In this document: in pieces, positions 45,116 to 53,701 of the stretch
How the letters are laid out: every line of letters begins with the position of its first letter
How positions within the stretch are numbered: position 1 is the first letter of the stretch
From: Helcococcus sueciensis DSM 17243
Lineage (GTDB): Bacteria > Bacillota > Clostridia > Tissierellales > Peptoniphilaceae
Assembly: GCF_000423145.1 (NCBI RefSeq)
Contig: NZ_AUHK01000005.1
Location: 1-64,000 of the forward strand
Reading direction: 5' to 3'
DNA length: 64,000 nucleotides
Program-made: the position numbers and the translations under genes
The notes under the pieces: generated by a model
The model's input: the letters and a program-made list of their open reading frames with translations, nothing else
Told to the model about the DNA's origin: nothing
Database searches by the model: none

Positions 45116-46801
45116 ATGTCTAAATATTATAGGAATAGAAGAAGAAAGAAATCTAATATTAAAATTATTCCTTTAGGTGGTGTAGGTGAAATTGGGAAAA
45201 ATATGACCGCCGTTGAGTATAATAATCAAATAGTTATTATAGATGCGGGAACTACATTTCCTGATGAATCAATGCCTGGAGTGGATATTGTAATACCAGA
45301 TTTTACTTATTTAGAACAAAATAAAGAAAAAATAAAAGGATTATTTATTACACATGGTCATGAGGACCATATAGGGGCAGTCCCTTATTTACTTAAAAAA
45401 ATTCATACAAGAGTTTATTCAACAAGACTTACTACAGGTCTTATAGAGGGTAAACTTGAAGAGCATGGAATTGATACACATATGTTGAAAACAGTATCTC
45501 AAGGTCAAACTATAAGAATAGGCGATTTTGATATTGAATTTATTGCGGTAAATCACTCAATTCCAGATTCTTGTGCTATAGCACTTCATACAGAGGCTGG
45601 AGTGGTATTATTTACTGGAGACTATAAAGTAGATTTCCAACCTATTGATGGTGTCCATATGGACTTACAAAGATTTGGGGAACTAGGTAAACAAGGTGTT
45701 CTAGCTATGCTTGGAGATAGTACCAACGTAGAAAGACCCGGTTATGCAATGAGTGAAGTTTCAATAAGAGAAACTTTCAAAAAAGTATTTGCAGAAGCAC
45801 AAGGAAGAATTTGTGTAGCAACTTTTGCTTCAAATTTACACCGTGTTCAACAAGTATTTGACGCTACTGAATATCATGGGAAAAAGATGTTTATTTCTGG
45901 TAGATCTATGGTAAGAAATATAAAAATCGCCATCGAATTAGGATATTTAAGAGTTAAAAAAGATACTATACAAGATTTAAATAAAATAAATAAATTTAAG
46001 GATAATGAAATTGTTCTATTGACTACAGGAAGTCAGGGGGAACAAATGGCCGCTCTCACAAGAATGGCGAGAGAAGAACATAGAAGTTTAAAATTACAAC
46101 GTGGAGATACTGTTATTATTTCTGCAACTCCAATACCAGGTAATGAAGAATCAACATCTACAGTTATAAATAATTTAACTAAACTAGGTGTTAATGTTGT
46201 TTATTCAATGCTAGCAGATGTTCATGTTTCAGGACACGCGTATAGAGAAGAGCTAAAATTGATGTTATCTTTAGTTAGACCAAAATATTTTATTCCTGTG
46301 CATGGTGAAATTAGACATCAAATGATGCACAAAGAACTTTATATGTCTATGGGTGCTAAAGAAGAGAATACTATAATTGCGGGCTTAGGAGATGTTATTG
46401 AACTTGATCATAGTGGATACAAGAAACGAGAAAAAGTAACTGCAGGAAAAGTACTGGTTGATGGATTAGGAATTGGAGATGTTGGTAATATCGTTCTAAG
46501 AGATAGAAAGAAATTAGCAGAAGATGGTTTAATAAATGTATCTTTAGTTTATGATACTAAGAAAAAACAAATTATTGGAAAACCAGAACTAATCTCAAGA
46601 GGATTTGTATATGTTAAAGATTCTAAAGACATCATGGATGGAGCATATAAAATATTAGAACAAATACAAAAAGAAATTAATAGCAAAAAGATTACTGATA
46701 TAGCACAAATGAAATATCTAGTAATAGATAAATTAAGATCATATGTCTATACAGAATTAAAAAGAGATCCAATGATATTAATTTTAATTTCTGAAATATA
46801 A
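45116..46801 (+). CDS. rnjA: Ribonuclease J
   Basis: A beta-CASP metallo-beta-lactamase ribonuclease with 5'-3' exonuclease and endonuclease activity, central to mRNA decay and rRNA processing. The 561-residue protein has the zinc motif HGHEDH (residues 80-85), HSIPDSCAIAL, FTGDYKVD, the beta-CASP core (GDSTNVERPGYAMSE), HVSGHAYREEL and the C-terminal dimerisation domain. A single RNase J gene is seen here. The basic N-terminus (YYRNRRRKKSN) is common in the family. Ribosome site gaaagga. Confidence 0.95.
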   Translation: MSKYYRNRRRKKSNIKIIPLGGVGEIGKNMTAVEYNNQIVIIDAGTTFPDESMPGVDIVIPDFTYLEQNKEKIKGLFITHGHEDHIGAVPYLLKKIHTRVYSTRLTTGLIEGKLEEHGIDTHMLKTVSQGQTIRIGDFDIEFIAVNHSIPDSCAIALHTEAGVVLFTGDYKVDFQPIDGVHMDLQRFGELGKQGVLAMLGDSTNVERPGYAMSEVSIRETFKKVFAEAQGRICVATFASNLHRVQQVFDATEYHGKKMFISGRSMVRNIKIAIELGYLRVKKDTIQDLNKINKFKDNEIVLLTTGSQGEQMAALTRMAREEHRSLKLQRGDTVIISATPIPGNEESTSTVINNLTKLGVNVVYSMLADVHVSGHAYREELKLMLSLVRPKYFIPVHGEIRHQMMHKELYMSMGAKEENTIIAGLGDVIELDHSGYKKREKVTAGKVLVDGLGIGDVGNIVLRDRKKLAEDGLINVSLVYDTKKKQIIGKPELISRGFVYVKDSKDIMDGAYKILEQIQKEINSKKITDIAQMKYLVIDKLRSYVYTELKRDPMILILISEI

Positions 46802-46818
46802 TTTTTATTGGAGGTATT

Positions 46819-47721
46819 ATGGATACTAAGAAAAAACTACACAATTTAAGACGAATCACCATGATATTATTAGGTACATTGATAATGTCGTTAGGCGGAT
46901 ATTTTTTCAATGTGCCAGCAAATATAGCTGCTGGTGGAGTAACAGGATTCTCGCAAGTTCTCGTTAGTTTAATTCCAAATTTAAACTTAGGTATTGTGAT
47001 GGGATTCTTAAACCTAGTTATACTGGTGATAGGAGTATTATTCTTAGGTAAAGAGTTTGGTGCTTTTACTTTAATAGGAGCATTTTCATATTCGTTATAT
47101 ATGACTATATTTGATTTTTTGATAGTTATAGAAAAACCAATTCTTAAAGATAATATTGCTAATCTCTTGATAGGTGCTGTTTGTGTTGGTGTAGGATTGG
47201 CAATAGTATTTAGACAAAATGCCTCTACAGGTGGGACTGATGTTATTGCAAAAATTATTGAAAAGAAGACGTCAATAAATCTAAGTACTTCAATATTGAT
47301 TGTAGATACATTTATCATTTTGTTTGCTACATCAGTTTATGGATTTGAAAAGGGTATATACTCATTTATGTCATTATATGTAACAACATATTGCGTAGAT
47401 GTAACAATTGCAGGATTTAATTCTAAGATAAAAATGACAATTATATCTAAACAGTCTGAATTAATTAATAATTTTATATTTTCAGAAATACAAAGAGGTT
47501 CCACAATCTATACAGGTAGAGGTGGTTATACTATGGAAGAAAGAGATATACTTGTTACTATAGTTGATAAAAAACAATATATTAAAATAAGAAACTTTAT
47601 AAATAGCATTGATGAAGATGCTTTTGTATATATAGCTAATATTAATGAAGTAATAGGTTATGGTTTTACAAGGGAGAAAGTTTATGCCGATATTGGGAAA
47701 AACACAGAAATTAGTAATTAA
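46819..47721 (+). CDS. YitT-family membrane protein (DUF161/DUF2179)
   Basis: A 300-residue protein with six membrane helices in the first 190 residues (typical NVPANIAAGGVTGFSQVL and FRQNASTGGTDVIAKIIEKKT) and a soluble C-terminal DUF2179 domain (IYTGRGGYTMEERDILVTIVDKKQYIKIRNFI). The role of the family is not established; DUF2179 resembles small-ligand-binding domains. Ribosome site ggaggt. Its 3' end overlaps the cvfB start by 38 bases. Confidence 0.92.
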   Translation: MDTKKKLHNLRRITMILLGTLIMSLGGYFFNVPANIAAGGVTGFSQVLVSLIPNLNLGIVMGFLNLVILVIGVLFLGKEFGAFTLIGAFSYSLYMTIFDFLIVIEKPILKDNIANLLIGAVCVGVGLAIVFRQNASTGGTDVIAKIIEKKTSINLSTSILIVDTFIILFATSVYGFEKGIYSFMSLYVTTYCVDVTIAGFNSKIKMTIISKQSELINNFIFSEIQRGSTIYTGRGGYTMEERDILVTIVDKKQYIKIRNFINSIDEDAFVYIANINEVIGYGFTREKVYADIGKNTEISN

Positions 47722-48523
47722 AAGAATTACTTCTGTAGGGGCATTTTTAAATGATACAATAGAATCAGATGATAATATGGATATTTTGTTACCTAAGAAA
47801 TATCTTAAAAAGGATAAAGTAGTAGGAGATACTGTTGAAGTATTTGTATATAAAGATAATCAAAATAGACCTATTGCTACCACAAAAAAATCGAAAATTG
47901 AAATTGGTAGTCTAGCTATTTTACAAGTTATAGATACTACTAAAATTGGTGCTTTTCTTGATTGGGGATTAGATAAAGACTTATTATTACCATTTGAAGA
48001 ACAAATAGGAACAATTAAGAAATACAGTTATCATTTAGTAGGTTTATATACAGACAAGTCAGATAGACTAACTGCTACTATGAAAGTTGATAATTTTTTT
48101 GATAAAGATATAAAATTAAAAGAAAATGATTGGGTAAATGGTGTAATTTATTCATATAATTCTGAGATAGGTGCATTTATTCTTGTGGAAGGTAAATATA
48201 ATGGATTATTGCCTAATATAGAAATCGTTGGTATACCAAGAATAGGTGACAATATTAGACTTAGAGTTAAAAATATTAAAGAAGATGGAAAAATCGATTT
48301 AACTACAAATAATAGATCTTATATTGAATTGAATAAGGATGCAGAGCAAATTTTTTCTATTCTTAGAGATAACGGTGGTTTTTTAAGAGTAAATGATAAA
48401 TCAGATCCTAAGATTATAAGAAAAGTATTTAATATGAGTAAAAGTCAATTTAAAAAATCTATTGGTAGATTATATAAACAACGAAAAATTATTTTTAAAG
48501 ATAATGGAATAATGATTAAATAG
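47684..48523 (+). CDS. cvfB: S1-domain RNA-binding protein CvfB
   Basis: Homologue of Staphylococcus aureus conserved virulence factor B, an RNA-binding protein with three S1 domains and a C-terminal winged helix. The 279-residue protein shows repeated S1-like modules (ITSVGAFLNDT; IDTTKIGAFLDWGLDKDLLLPFEEQ; YNSEIGAFILVEGKYNGLLPNIE) and a winged helix (FNMSKSQFKKSIGRLYKQRKIIF). I start it at ATG 47684, which has gggaga upstream; an earlier in-frame ATG at 47660 lacks a site. It overlaps the yitT-like gene. Confidence 0.9.
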   Translation: MPILGKTQKLVIKRITSVGAFLNDTIESDDNMDILLPKKYLKKDKVVGDTVEVFVYKDNQNRPIATTKKSKIEIGSLAILQVIDTTKIGAFLDWGLDKDLLLPFEEQIGTIKKYSYHLVGLYTDKSDRLTATMKVDNFFDKDIKLKENDWVNGVIYSYNSEIGAFILVEGKYNGLLPNIEIVGIPRIGDNIRLRVKNIKEDGKIDLTTNNRSYIELNKDAEQIFSILRDNGGFLRVNDKSDPKIIRKVFNMSKSQFKKSIGRLYKQRKIIFKDNGIMIK

Positions 48524-48531
48524 GAGGACAA

Positions 48532-49272
48532 ATGAAAGAAGTATATTATATAGTTAATGGAAAAGAAATCACTCAGAAAGAAGTACATGATTTTGTTCAT
48601 TCAATGGGACAAGAAGGTATGAGATATCATAATGAAGAGGGATTTCAACAAATAGCAGATGAATTACTTAATCAAGAATTATTTAAGCTTGATGCTTTAG
48701 ATAAAGGACTTGATAAAGAAGAAGATTATTTAAATGAAGTAGAATTTGCAAAAGAACAAATATTAAAACAATATGCTATCAGAAAATTATTAGATAGTGT
48801 TAAAGTAGATTCAGAAAAAGCAAAAGATTTTTATGAAAGCAATAAAGATCAATTCTCAGATATTTACAGATTTTCAGCATCACATATATTAGTAGATGAT
48901 GAAGATTTAGCTAAAGAATTAAAAGCTAAAATTGATAAAGGCGAATCATTTGAAGATTTAGCTAAAGATAGTTCTAAATGTCCTTCTTCTCAAAGAGGTG
49001 GAGATTTAGGAGAATTCCAATCTGGACAAATGGTAAAAGAATTTGAAGAAGCTTTAATAGAAATGGAAAATGGAGAAATTTCTGATCCTGTAAAAACACA
49101 ATTTGGTTATCATATAATTAAATTAAATGACAAAGAATTATTAAAAGAAAATAAATATGAAAACTTTAAAGATGAATTAGAAAGATCTTTATTAGGACAA
49201 TTACAACAAGAAGCATATGTTGCTAAATCTGAAGAGTTAAAAAATAAATATAATGTAGAAAGAGGGGAATGA
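48532..49272 (+). CDS. Parvulin-type peptidyl-prolyl isomerase, apparently cytoplasmic
   Basis: A foldase-like protein of 246 residues: an N-terminal SurA_N-like chaperone region (about 1-105) and a parvulin domain (SASHILVDDEDLAKELKAKIDKGESFEDLAKDSSKCPSSQRGGDLGEF to FGYHIIKL, about 116-200). Unlike PrsA it has no signal peptide or lipobox: it starts MKEVYYIVNGKEIT directly after aggagg, so it should act inside the cell. Such cytoplasmic members occur in clostridia and relatives. The pepD gene starts in the stop codon. Confidence 0.9.
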   Translation: MKEVYYIVNGKEITQKEVHDFVHSMGQEGMRYHNEEGFQQIADELLNQELFKLDALDKGLDKEEDYLNEVEFAKEQILKQYAIRKLLDSVKVDSEKAKDFYESNKDQFSDIYRFSASHILVDDEDLAKELKAKIDKGESFEDLAKDSSKCPSSQRGGDLGEFQSGQMVKEFEEALIEMENGEISDPVKTQFGYHIIKLNDKELLKENKYENFKDELERSLLGQLQQEAYVAKSEELKNKYNVERGE

Positions 49273-50714
49273 TGGAGGAATTAAGCAATTCAAGCGCAAA
49301 ACAAGTGTTTGATAATTTTATCAAAATATCTCAAATACCAAGATGTTCAAACGACGAAGAAAAAATATCAAAGTATGTATATAATTTTGGTTTAAATTTA
49401 GGATATGAATCAACACGAGATGAATATGGTAATGTTATAATCATAAAACCTGCGTCAGAGGGTTATGAAGATCATGATACAGTAATATTACAATCACATT
49501 TAGATATGGTTTGTGAAAAGACTGAAGATTCAAATCATGATTTTACATGTGATCCAATTGATTTATATGTAGAAGGAGATATTTTAAAAGCTAGAGATAC
49601 AACTTTAGGTGCAGATGACGGTGCTGGAGTTGCTCTTATGCTTGCGATACTTGAAGATAAAAGCTTACAACATCCAAAATTAGAATGTTTATTTACAACA
49701 ACTGAAGAAACTGGAATGGACGGAGCCTTAGGTTTATCTGAAAATGTACTTACAGGAAAAAATCTAATTAATCTAGACAATGAAGAAGACTGGATAATTA
49801 TAGTTGGTTGTGCTGGTGGAGTTCGTGCTGAAGCATTTAAAGAATTTGAAAGAGTAGAAAAAGACAATTTAATTAATTTTAAAATTAAGGTATCTGGATT
49901 ACAGGGTGGACACTCAGGATCTATGATTCATGAAGCGAGAGCAAATGCAATCAAATTAGTAGATTCATTATTATTAAAAATAAAAAATAAAGTAAACTTT
50001 TCATTGCATACATTTGATGGAGGATCAAAACATAATGCTATTCCATCAAGTTCATTTGCGATTATAGGTATAGATAATAATGATGTGGAAGAATTTAAAA
50101 ATGCATATGAAGAATATTCAAAAGAGATAAAAGATTCTAATTTAAAAAGAGAATTAGATTTAGTGTTTGATTTAGAAGAAATAGATGCCGATAATTTATA
50201 TATTGCAGAAGATGCTTCTCAAAAAATATTAAAATTAGTACAAATTTTCCCACATGGTGTAAACACTATGGACAAGGAATTAGGAATAGTTAAATCTTCA
50301 AATAACTTAGCGATAATTAGAACATCAGATAACTCATTTAATTTAGAGACATCAATTAGAAGTTCTGATTCAGAAGATTTGGATTATTTATGTGATGAAG
50401 TTAAGAAATTAGGTGAAAATGATGGATTTAAGGTATCATTTTCAGAAGGGTATCCGATGTGGAAACCAAATTTTGATAATGAATTATTAAATATAGCAAA
50501 AGATACTTATAAAGATCTTAGAAATGAAGATGTAGAAGTACTAGTAATACATGCTGGTCTTGAAACTGGAATATTTTCTGAAAAATATCCAGATATCAAT
50601 ATGATTAGTATGGGGCCAACAATTACAGGAGCACATACACCTGCAGAAAGTATTTCAATTAAGTCTACAGAGTTTAGCTTTGAATATTTGAAAACGTTGT
50701 TAAAAAATTTGTAA
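49272..50714 (+). CDS. pepD: Aminoacyl-histidine dipeptidase PepD (M20 family)
   Basis: A zinc dipeptidase (carnosinase-like, broad Xaa-His specificity) for peptide nutrition. The 480-residue protein has the M20 ligands in LQSHLDMVCEK, LGADDGAGVAL and TTTEETGMDGA, an inserted dimerisation (lid) domain with GGHSGSMIHEARANAIKL, and C-terminal IHAGLETGIFSEKYPDINMISMGPTITGAHTPAE with the last zinc-site histidine. The start at 49272 is favoured over 49269 by spacing to gagggg; it overlaps the previous stop by one base. Confidence 0.94.
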   Translation: MEELSNSSAKQVFDNFIKISQIPRCSNDEEKISKYVYNFGLNLGYESTRDEYGNVIIIKPASEGYEDHDTVILQSHLDMVCEKTEDSNHDFTCDPIDLYVEGDILKARDTTLGADDGAGVALMLAILEDKSLQHPKLECLFTTTEETGMDGALGLSENVLTGKNLINLDNEEDWIIIVGCAGGVRAEAFKEFERVEKDNLINFKIKVSGLQGGHSGSMIHEARANAIKLVDSLLLKIKNKVNFSLHTFDGGSKHNAIPSSSFAIIGIDNNDVEEFKNAYEEYSKEIKDSNLKRELDLVFDLEEIDADNLYIAEDASQKILKLVQIFPHGVNTMDKELGIVKSSNNLAIIRTSDNSFNLETSIRSSDSEDLDYLCDEVKKLGENDGFKVSFSEGYPMWKPNFDNELLNIAKDTYKDLRNEDVEVLVIHAGLETGIFSEKYPDINMISMGPTITGAHTPAESISIKSTEFSFEYLKTLLKNL

Positions 50715-50763
50715 AATTCTTCTGAACCGTGTATATTTAAATAAAGAAGAATTGGAGGCCAAT

Positions 50764-51273
50764 ATGACAAAAAAATATGAAGATAATGAATTTGATTATG
50801 AAGAATCTGATTTAGACGATGTTCTATATGAAGATGATTTACTTGAATTATCTATTTATGATGATCTAGATGACATGGATTATGATGAAGAAGATGAATT
50901 GGACGAAGATTATAACTTTTATGATGACGATTTCAAAGAAGTGATTTTAACACTTGATGATGATACAGAATTAAAATGTGTAGTAGTTGCTCAATTTGAT
51001 GTTAATGGGCAAGATTATATTGCTCTTATGCCTGTTGAGGATGATTCATATCAAGAAATACTTTTATATAGAGCTGAATATGGAGAAGATGAGGAATTCG
51101 AAGTATCTTTAATTGAAGATCAAGACGAATTTGATTTAGTTTCCGAAGCTTATTATGAAAATGTAGACTTTGATTTTGATGAATATTTAGAATATCAGGA
51201 ACACCATGATCATGATCATGACCATGACCATCATCACCATCATCATGATGACTATGATGAATATGAAGATTAA
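50764..51273 (+). CDS. DUF1292 protein with a His/Asp metal-binding-like tail
   Basis: A 169-residue extremely acidic protein. Residues 1-60 are a low-complexity Asp/Glu/Tyr region, the middle (about 62-130) is a DUF1292 domain (KEVILTLDDDTELKCVVVAQFDVNGQDYIALMPVEDD), and the last 25 residues alternate His and Asp (HDHDHDHDHHHHHHDD), a likely divalent-metal binding tail. Start ATG 50764 with ggaggcc before it. It is a second DUF1292 paralogue in the window (the other at 44838). Function unknown; zinc or nickel storage or buffering is an inference from the tail. Confidence 0.8.
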   Translation: MTKKYEDNEFDYEESDLDDVLYEDDLLELSIYDDLDDMDYDEEDELDEDYNFYDDDFKEVILTLDDDTELKCVVVAQFDVNGQDYIALMPVEDDSYQEILLYRAEYGEDEEFEVSLIEDQDEFDLVSEAYYENVDFDFDEYLEYQEHHDHDHDHDHHHHHHDDYDEYED

Positions 51274-51316
51274 TTTTAACTAAACATAAAATAATATTTA
51301 AAGGAAGGTGTAAGAA

Positions 51317-51733
51317 ATGGTTACTTTAATTTTAGGTAAATCAGGTAGCGGTAAAACTAGATTACTTATCGAAGATGCAAACAAAGAAAAAGCAAGAGGA
51401 AATGGGAATATAGTATTTATCGATACAGATGATAAACATATATTTACATTAGACTACACAGTAAGATTAATAAATGCGAAAAATTTTGCTATAGATAGTA
51501 TAGAATCACTATATGGATTTGTTGCTGGTATAGTTTCAAGAGATTATGATATTGAAAAAGTATATTTAGATGGACTTTATCATTTAGTAGAATTTGATAA
51601 CGAAGGAATCCAAAAACTAGTATCAAGATTTAATGAATTATCAAAAAATAGTAATGTAGAGATATTATTAGGACTTGATCAAGAAGAATCTGACTTACCA
51701 GAAGGAATAGAAGCTGAAATAAAGGTGCTATAG
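51317..51733 (+). CDS. Small P-loop protein of unknown function
   Basis: A 138-residue protein starting MVTLILGKSGSGKTRLLIEDA, a perfect Walker A (GKSGSGKT, residues 7-14), with a possible Walker B at IEKVYLDGLYHL (about 79-90) and LLGLDQE near residue 120. It is too short for a full helicase or ABC domain and lacks signature motifs; it looks like a compact RecA-like nucleotide-binding fold. It has a strong aaggaaggtg ribosome site and overlaps the next gene by one base, so the two may form a functional pair. I do not recognise it. Confidence 0.7.
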   Translation: MVTLILGKSGSGKTRLLIEDANKEKARGNGNIVFIDTDDKHIFTLDYTVRLINAKNFAIDSIESLYGFVAGIVSRDYDIEKVYLDGLYHLVEFDNEGIQKLVSRFNELSKNSNVEILLGLDQEESDLPEGIEAEIKVL

Positions 51734-52272
51734 TGTACGTTTCAGAAAAAGACAAATTAGTTCGATTTATTGAACTTAGAAATAAATATATAGATTTATT
51801 GGATAATAAGTTGATTAGTAAATCGGAATTTAACTATATGAATAATGAAATATTTTCAAAAATAAATCTAAGACCATTTTCGGTCTTAGATTCTTTTGAG
51901 AAGGCACTATATAATTACAATTATTATAATTCTAAGGCTAAAATATGTTTAGAAGAATATAATAGATGTAAAACAAGTGGTAATGAAAAAAAAGCAAAAC
52001 TGGCAAATAATAATAAACTAAACAATTATAATCTTAAAGATCAAGCTATTGTAGCTATGATTGAATTAGAAAATTCAAATAATATAATGGCATATGATAT
52101 ATTTGTCAATTCTAAAAATTTAGATTCTCAGATTTTTGAAATTTACTTTACAAAAAGAGAAAGAATCATTTTACATACATTAAATAAAGACATAAAAAAC
52201 ATGTTAATAAAATTGAATTGTTTTGATGATATAAAAAGAGAATCGCTTATATCATCATATGTAAATAATTAA
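51733..52272 (+). CDS. Uncharacterised alpha-helical protein
   Basis: A 179-residue soluble protein of mostly helical, charged and Asn-rich sequence (SEKDKLVRFIELRNKYIDLLDNKLISKSEFNYMNNEIFSKINLRPFSVLDSFEKALYNYNYYN). No catalytic motif, signal peptide or membrane helix is visible. It begins with GTG at 51733, overlapping the stop of the P-loop gene (GTG inside taGTG), and ends just before a bidirectional terminator. I do not recognise the family; tight coupling to the P-loop gene is the only functional hint. Confidence 0.65.
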   Translation: MYVSEKDKLVRFIELRNKYIDLLDNKLISKSEFNYMNNEIFSKINLRPFSVLDSFEKALYNYNYYNSKAKICLEEYNRCKTSGNEKKAKLANNNKLNNYNLKDQAIVAMIELENSNNIMAYDIFVNSKNLDSQIFEIYFTKRERIILHTLNKDIKNMLIKLNCFDDIKRESLISSYVNN

Positions 52273-52318
52273 AGGTTCTATTACATAAAAGAAAAATCTT
52301 AAATGTAATAGAACCTTT
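52271..52318. terminator. Bidirectional terminator between convergent genes
   Basis: A 15-bp perfect stem aaaggttctattaca (52271-52285) with tgtaatagaaccttt (52304-52318) and an 18-base AT loop. It overlaps the stop codons of both flanking genes. Confidence 0.88.
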
Positions 52319-52689
52319 TATTGATTAATAAGTGTTGATTTTATCTTATCAAAACTTTCACCTTTTAGAAATTCATATGTTCCAGATTTGATAGTTACAT
52401 TTTCTGTAGTTTCAAAACTTTTAATAAATTCATCTTTATTTTCTATAATTTTATATTCAGATAATAAATCTGCTAGTTGTTCAACGTTTAGTCCAGAAGG
52501 TATAGTTACACTTATTGATACCTCTTCTTCTGATTTACTCTCTTCCGTTGTTTCAACTGCTGCTTGTACTTCTTCAACATTTACTAAATAGTCTAGATTT
52601 GTATATAAAACAAAACCTATACCTACTACAACGAGTAAAGCAAATATGATATCTGAGAAATTATAGAAAAAATCTTTAATATATTTCAT
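52318..52689 (-). CDS. Membrane-anchored protein with an MltG-like N-terminal (LysM-like) domain only
   Basis: A 123-residue protein: one N-terminal membrane helix (about 12-34), a Glu/Ser/Thr-rich linker (about 40-60), and VTIPSGLNVEQLADLLSEYKIIENKDEFIKSFE to IKSGTYEFLKGESFDKIKSTLINQ, which is the LysM-like N-terminal domain pattern of the endolytic transglycosylase MltG/YceG. The catalytic domain is absent, so it may bind nascent glycan without cutting it. ATG 52689 has ggaaggag upstream; an earlier in-frame ATG at 52710 has none. Confidence 0.75.
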   Translation of the reverse strand: MKYIKDFFYNFSDIIFALLVVVGIGFVLYTNLDYLVNVEEVQAAVETTEESKSEEEVSISVTIPSGLNVEQLADLLSEYKIIENKDEFIKSFETTENVTIKSGTYEFLKGESFDKIKSTLINQ

Positions 52690-52733
52690 AAAACTCCTTC
52701 CGTAAATCAAATATGCAAGTTCTATATTATTTA

Positions 52734-52742
52734 TGTTACAAT
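52734..52742 (+). promoter_or_regulatory. Extended -10 promoter of the pseudouridine synthase operon
   Basis: TGTTACAAT is a TGn-type -10 element (one mismatch) 26 bases before the ATG at 52769. No good -35 box was seen. Confidence 0.45.
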
Positions 52743-52768
52743 AATAGCATAAAGAAGGAAAAAATCAA

Positions 52769-53701
52769 ATGAAAAAAATAATTATTGATATTAATGATAG
52801 TGAGCAGAGCCTAATTAAATTTTTAAATAAATATTTAAATAAAGCTCCAAATTCACTACTTTATAAATGGATTAGAACAAAAAAAATTAAAGTAAATAAA
52901 AAAAGATCAGAGCCTAGTTTAATTTTACATAAAGGAGATGTCATAAATTTTTATATTTATGATGAAGAATTAGAAAAATGGCAAGAAAGCACTAAAAACT
53001 TTAAGTCGAAAATAGACATAGATATTGTATATGAAAATGATGATATTATAGTTTTTGATAAACCACAAAATGTATTAGTACATGCAGCTTCAAAAGAGGA
53101 TTATGGGAAAAATGTAGTCGATTTTATGATTGATACATTGATTGCTAGAAAAGAATATATTCCAAGACTTGAAAAAACTTTTAGACCAGCTCTTATAAAT
53201 AGAATTGATAGAAATACTATGGGATTAGTTGTTGGAGCTAAAAACAGAAATGCATTGTTAAAATTAAATGAACAAAAAGATTTAATTCATAAATATTATT
53301 TAGCAATAGTTGAAGGTAAAATAGATAAGAAAATTAAAATTGAAAATAAATTAGTTAAAGATGATAATAACTTTGTGAAAGTTGATGACGAAGGTAAAGA
53401 ATCAATAACAATTATTAATCCAATAAAATATAACGATAAATATTCATTAGTAGAGATAGAATTAATTACAGGAAGAACACACCAAATTAGAGCTTCATTA
53501 AAAGATATTGGTCATCCCATAATTGGAGATAGAAGATATGGGAATTTAAAATCTAATTTATATAAGGACCAACAATTAGTTGCATATAAAATTGAATTTA
53601 ATAAGAAAATAAATTTAGAAAGTATTAAAGGATTGGTTATAGAGAGTAGATATAAACAAAAAATTGAAAATTTATTTAATAGATTGCAGGAGGATATTTA
53701 A
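52769..53701 (+). CDS. RluA-family 23S rRNA/tRNA pseudouridine synthase (RluC/D type)
   Basis: Isomerises specific uridines to pseudouridine. The 310-residue protein has an N-terminal S4-like domain (QSLIKFLNKYLNKAPNSLLYKWIRTKKIKVN, about 12-42) and the catalytic domain with FRPALINRIDRNTMGLVVGAK, where the catalytic Asp sits in RID, followed by TGRTHQIRASLKDIGHPIIGDRRYG. The usual HRLDxxTSG is altered to NRIDRNTMG, keeping the Asp. It is the first gene of an operon with a two-component system, whose regulator start overlaps its stop by one base. Confidence 0.92.
   Translation: MKKIIIDINDSEQSLIKFLNKYLNKAPNSLLYKWIRTKKIKVNKKRSEPSLILHKGDVINFYIYDEELEKWQESTKNFKSKIDIDIVYENDDIIVFDKPQNVLVHAASKEDYGKNVVDFMIDTLIARKEYIPRLEKTFRPALINRIDRNTMGLVVGAKNRNALLKLNEQKDLIHKYYLAIVEGKIDKKIKIENKLVKDDNNFVKVDDEGKESITIINPIKYNDKYSLVEIELITGRTHQIRASLKDIGHPIIGDRRYGNLKSNLYKDQQLVAYKIEFNKKINLESIKGLVIESRYKQKIENLFNRLQEDI

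Noticed and set aside
46692-47318. Long minus-strand open frame opposite RNase J and the YitT-like gene
   Set aside because: It lies fully antisense to two clear genes, has no ribosome site and its translation has no recognisable domain; it is a by-product of codon use on the other strand.
50752-51273. CRISPR-like or satellite repeat in the His/Asp tail DNA
   Set aside because: The repeated catgat/catcac units are simply codons for His and Asp in a coding frame; there are no spacers.
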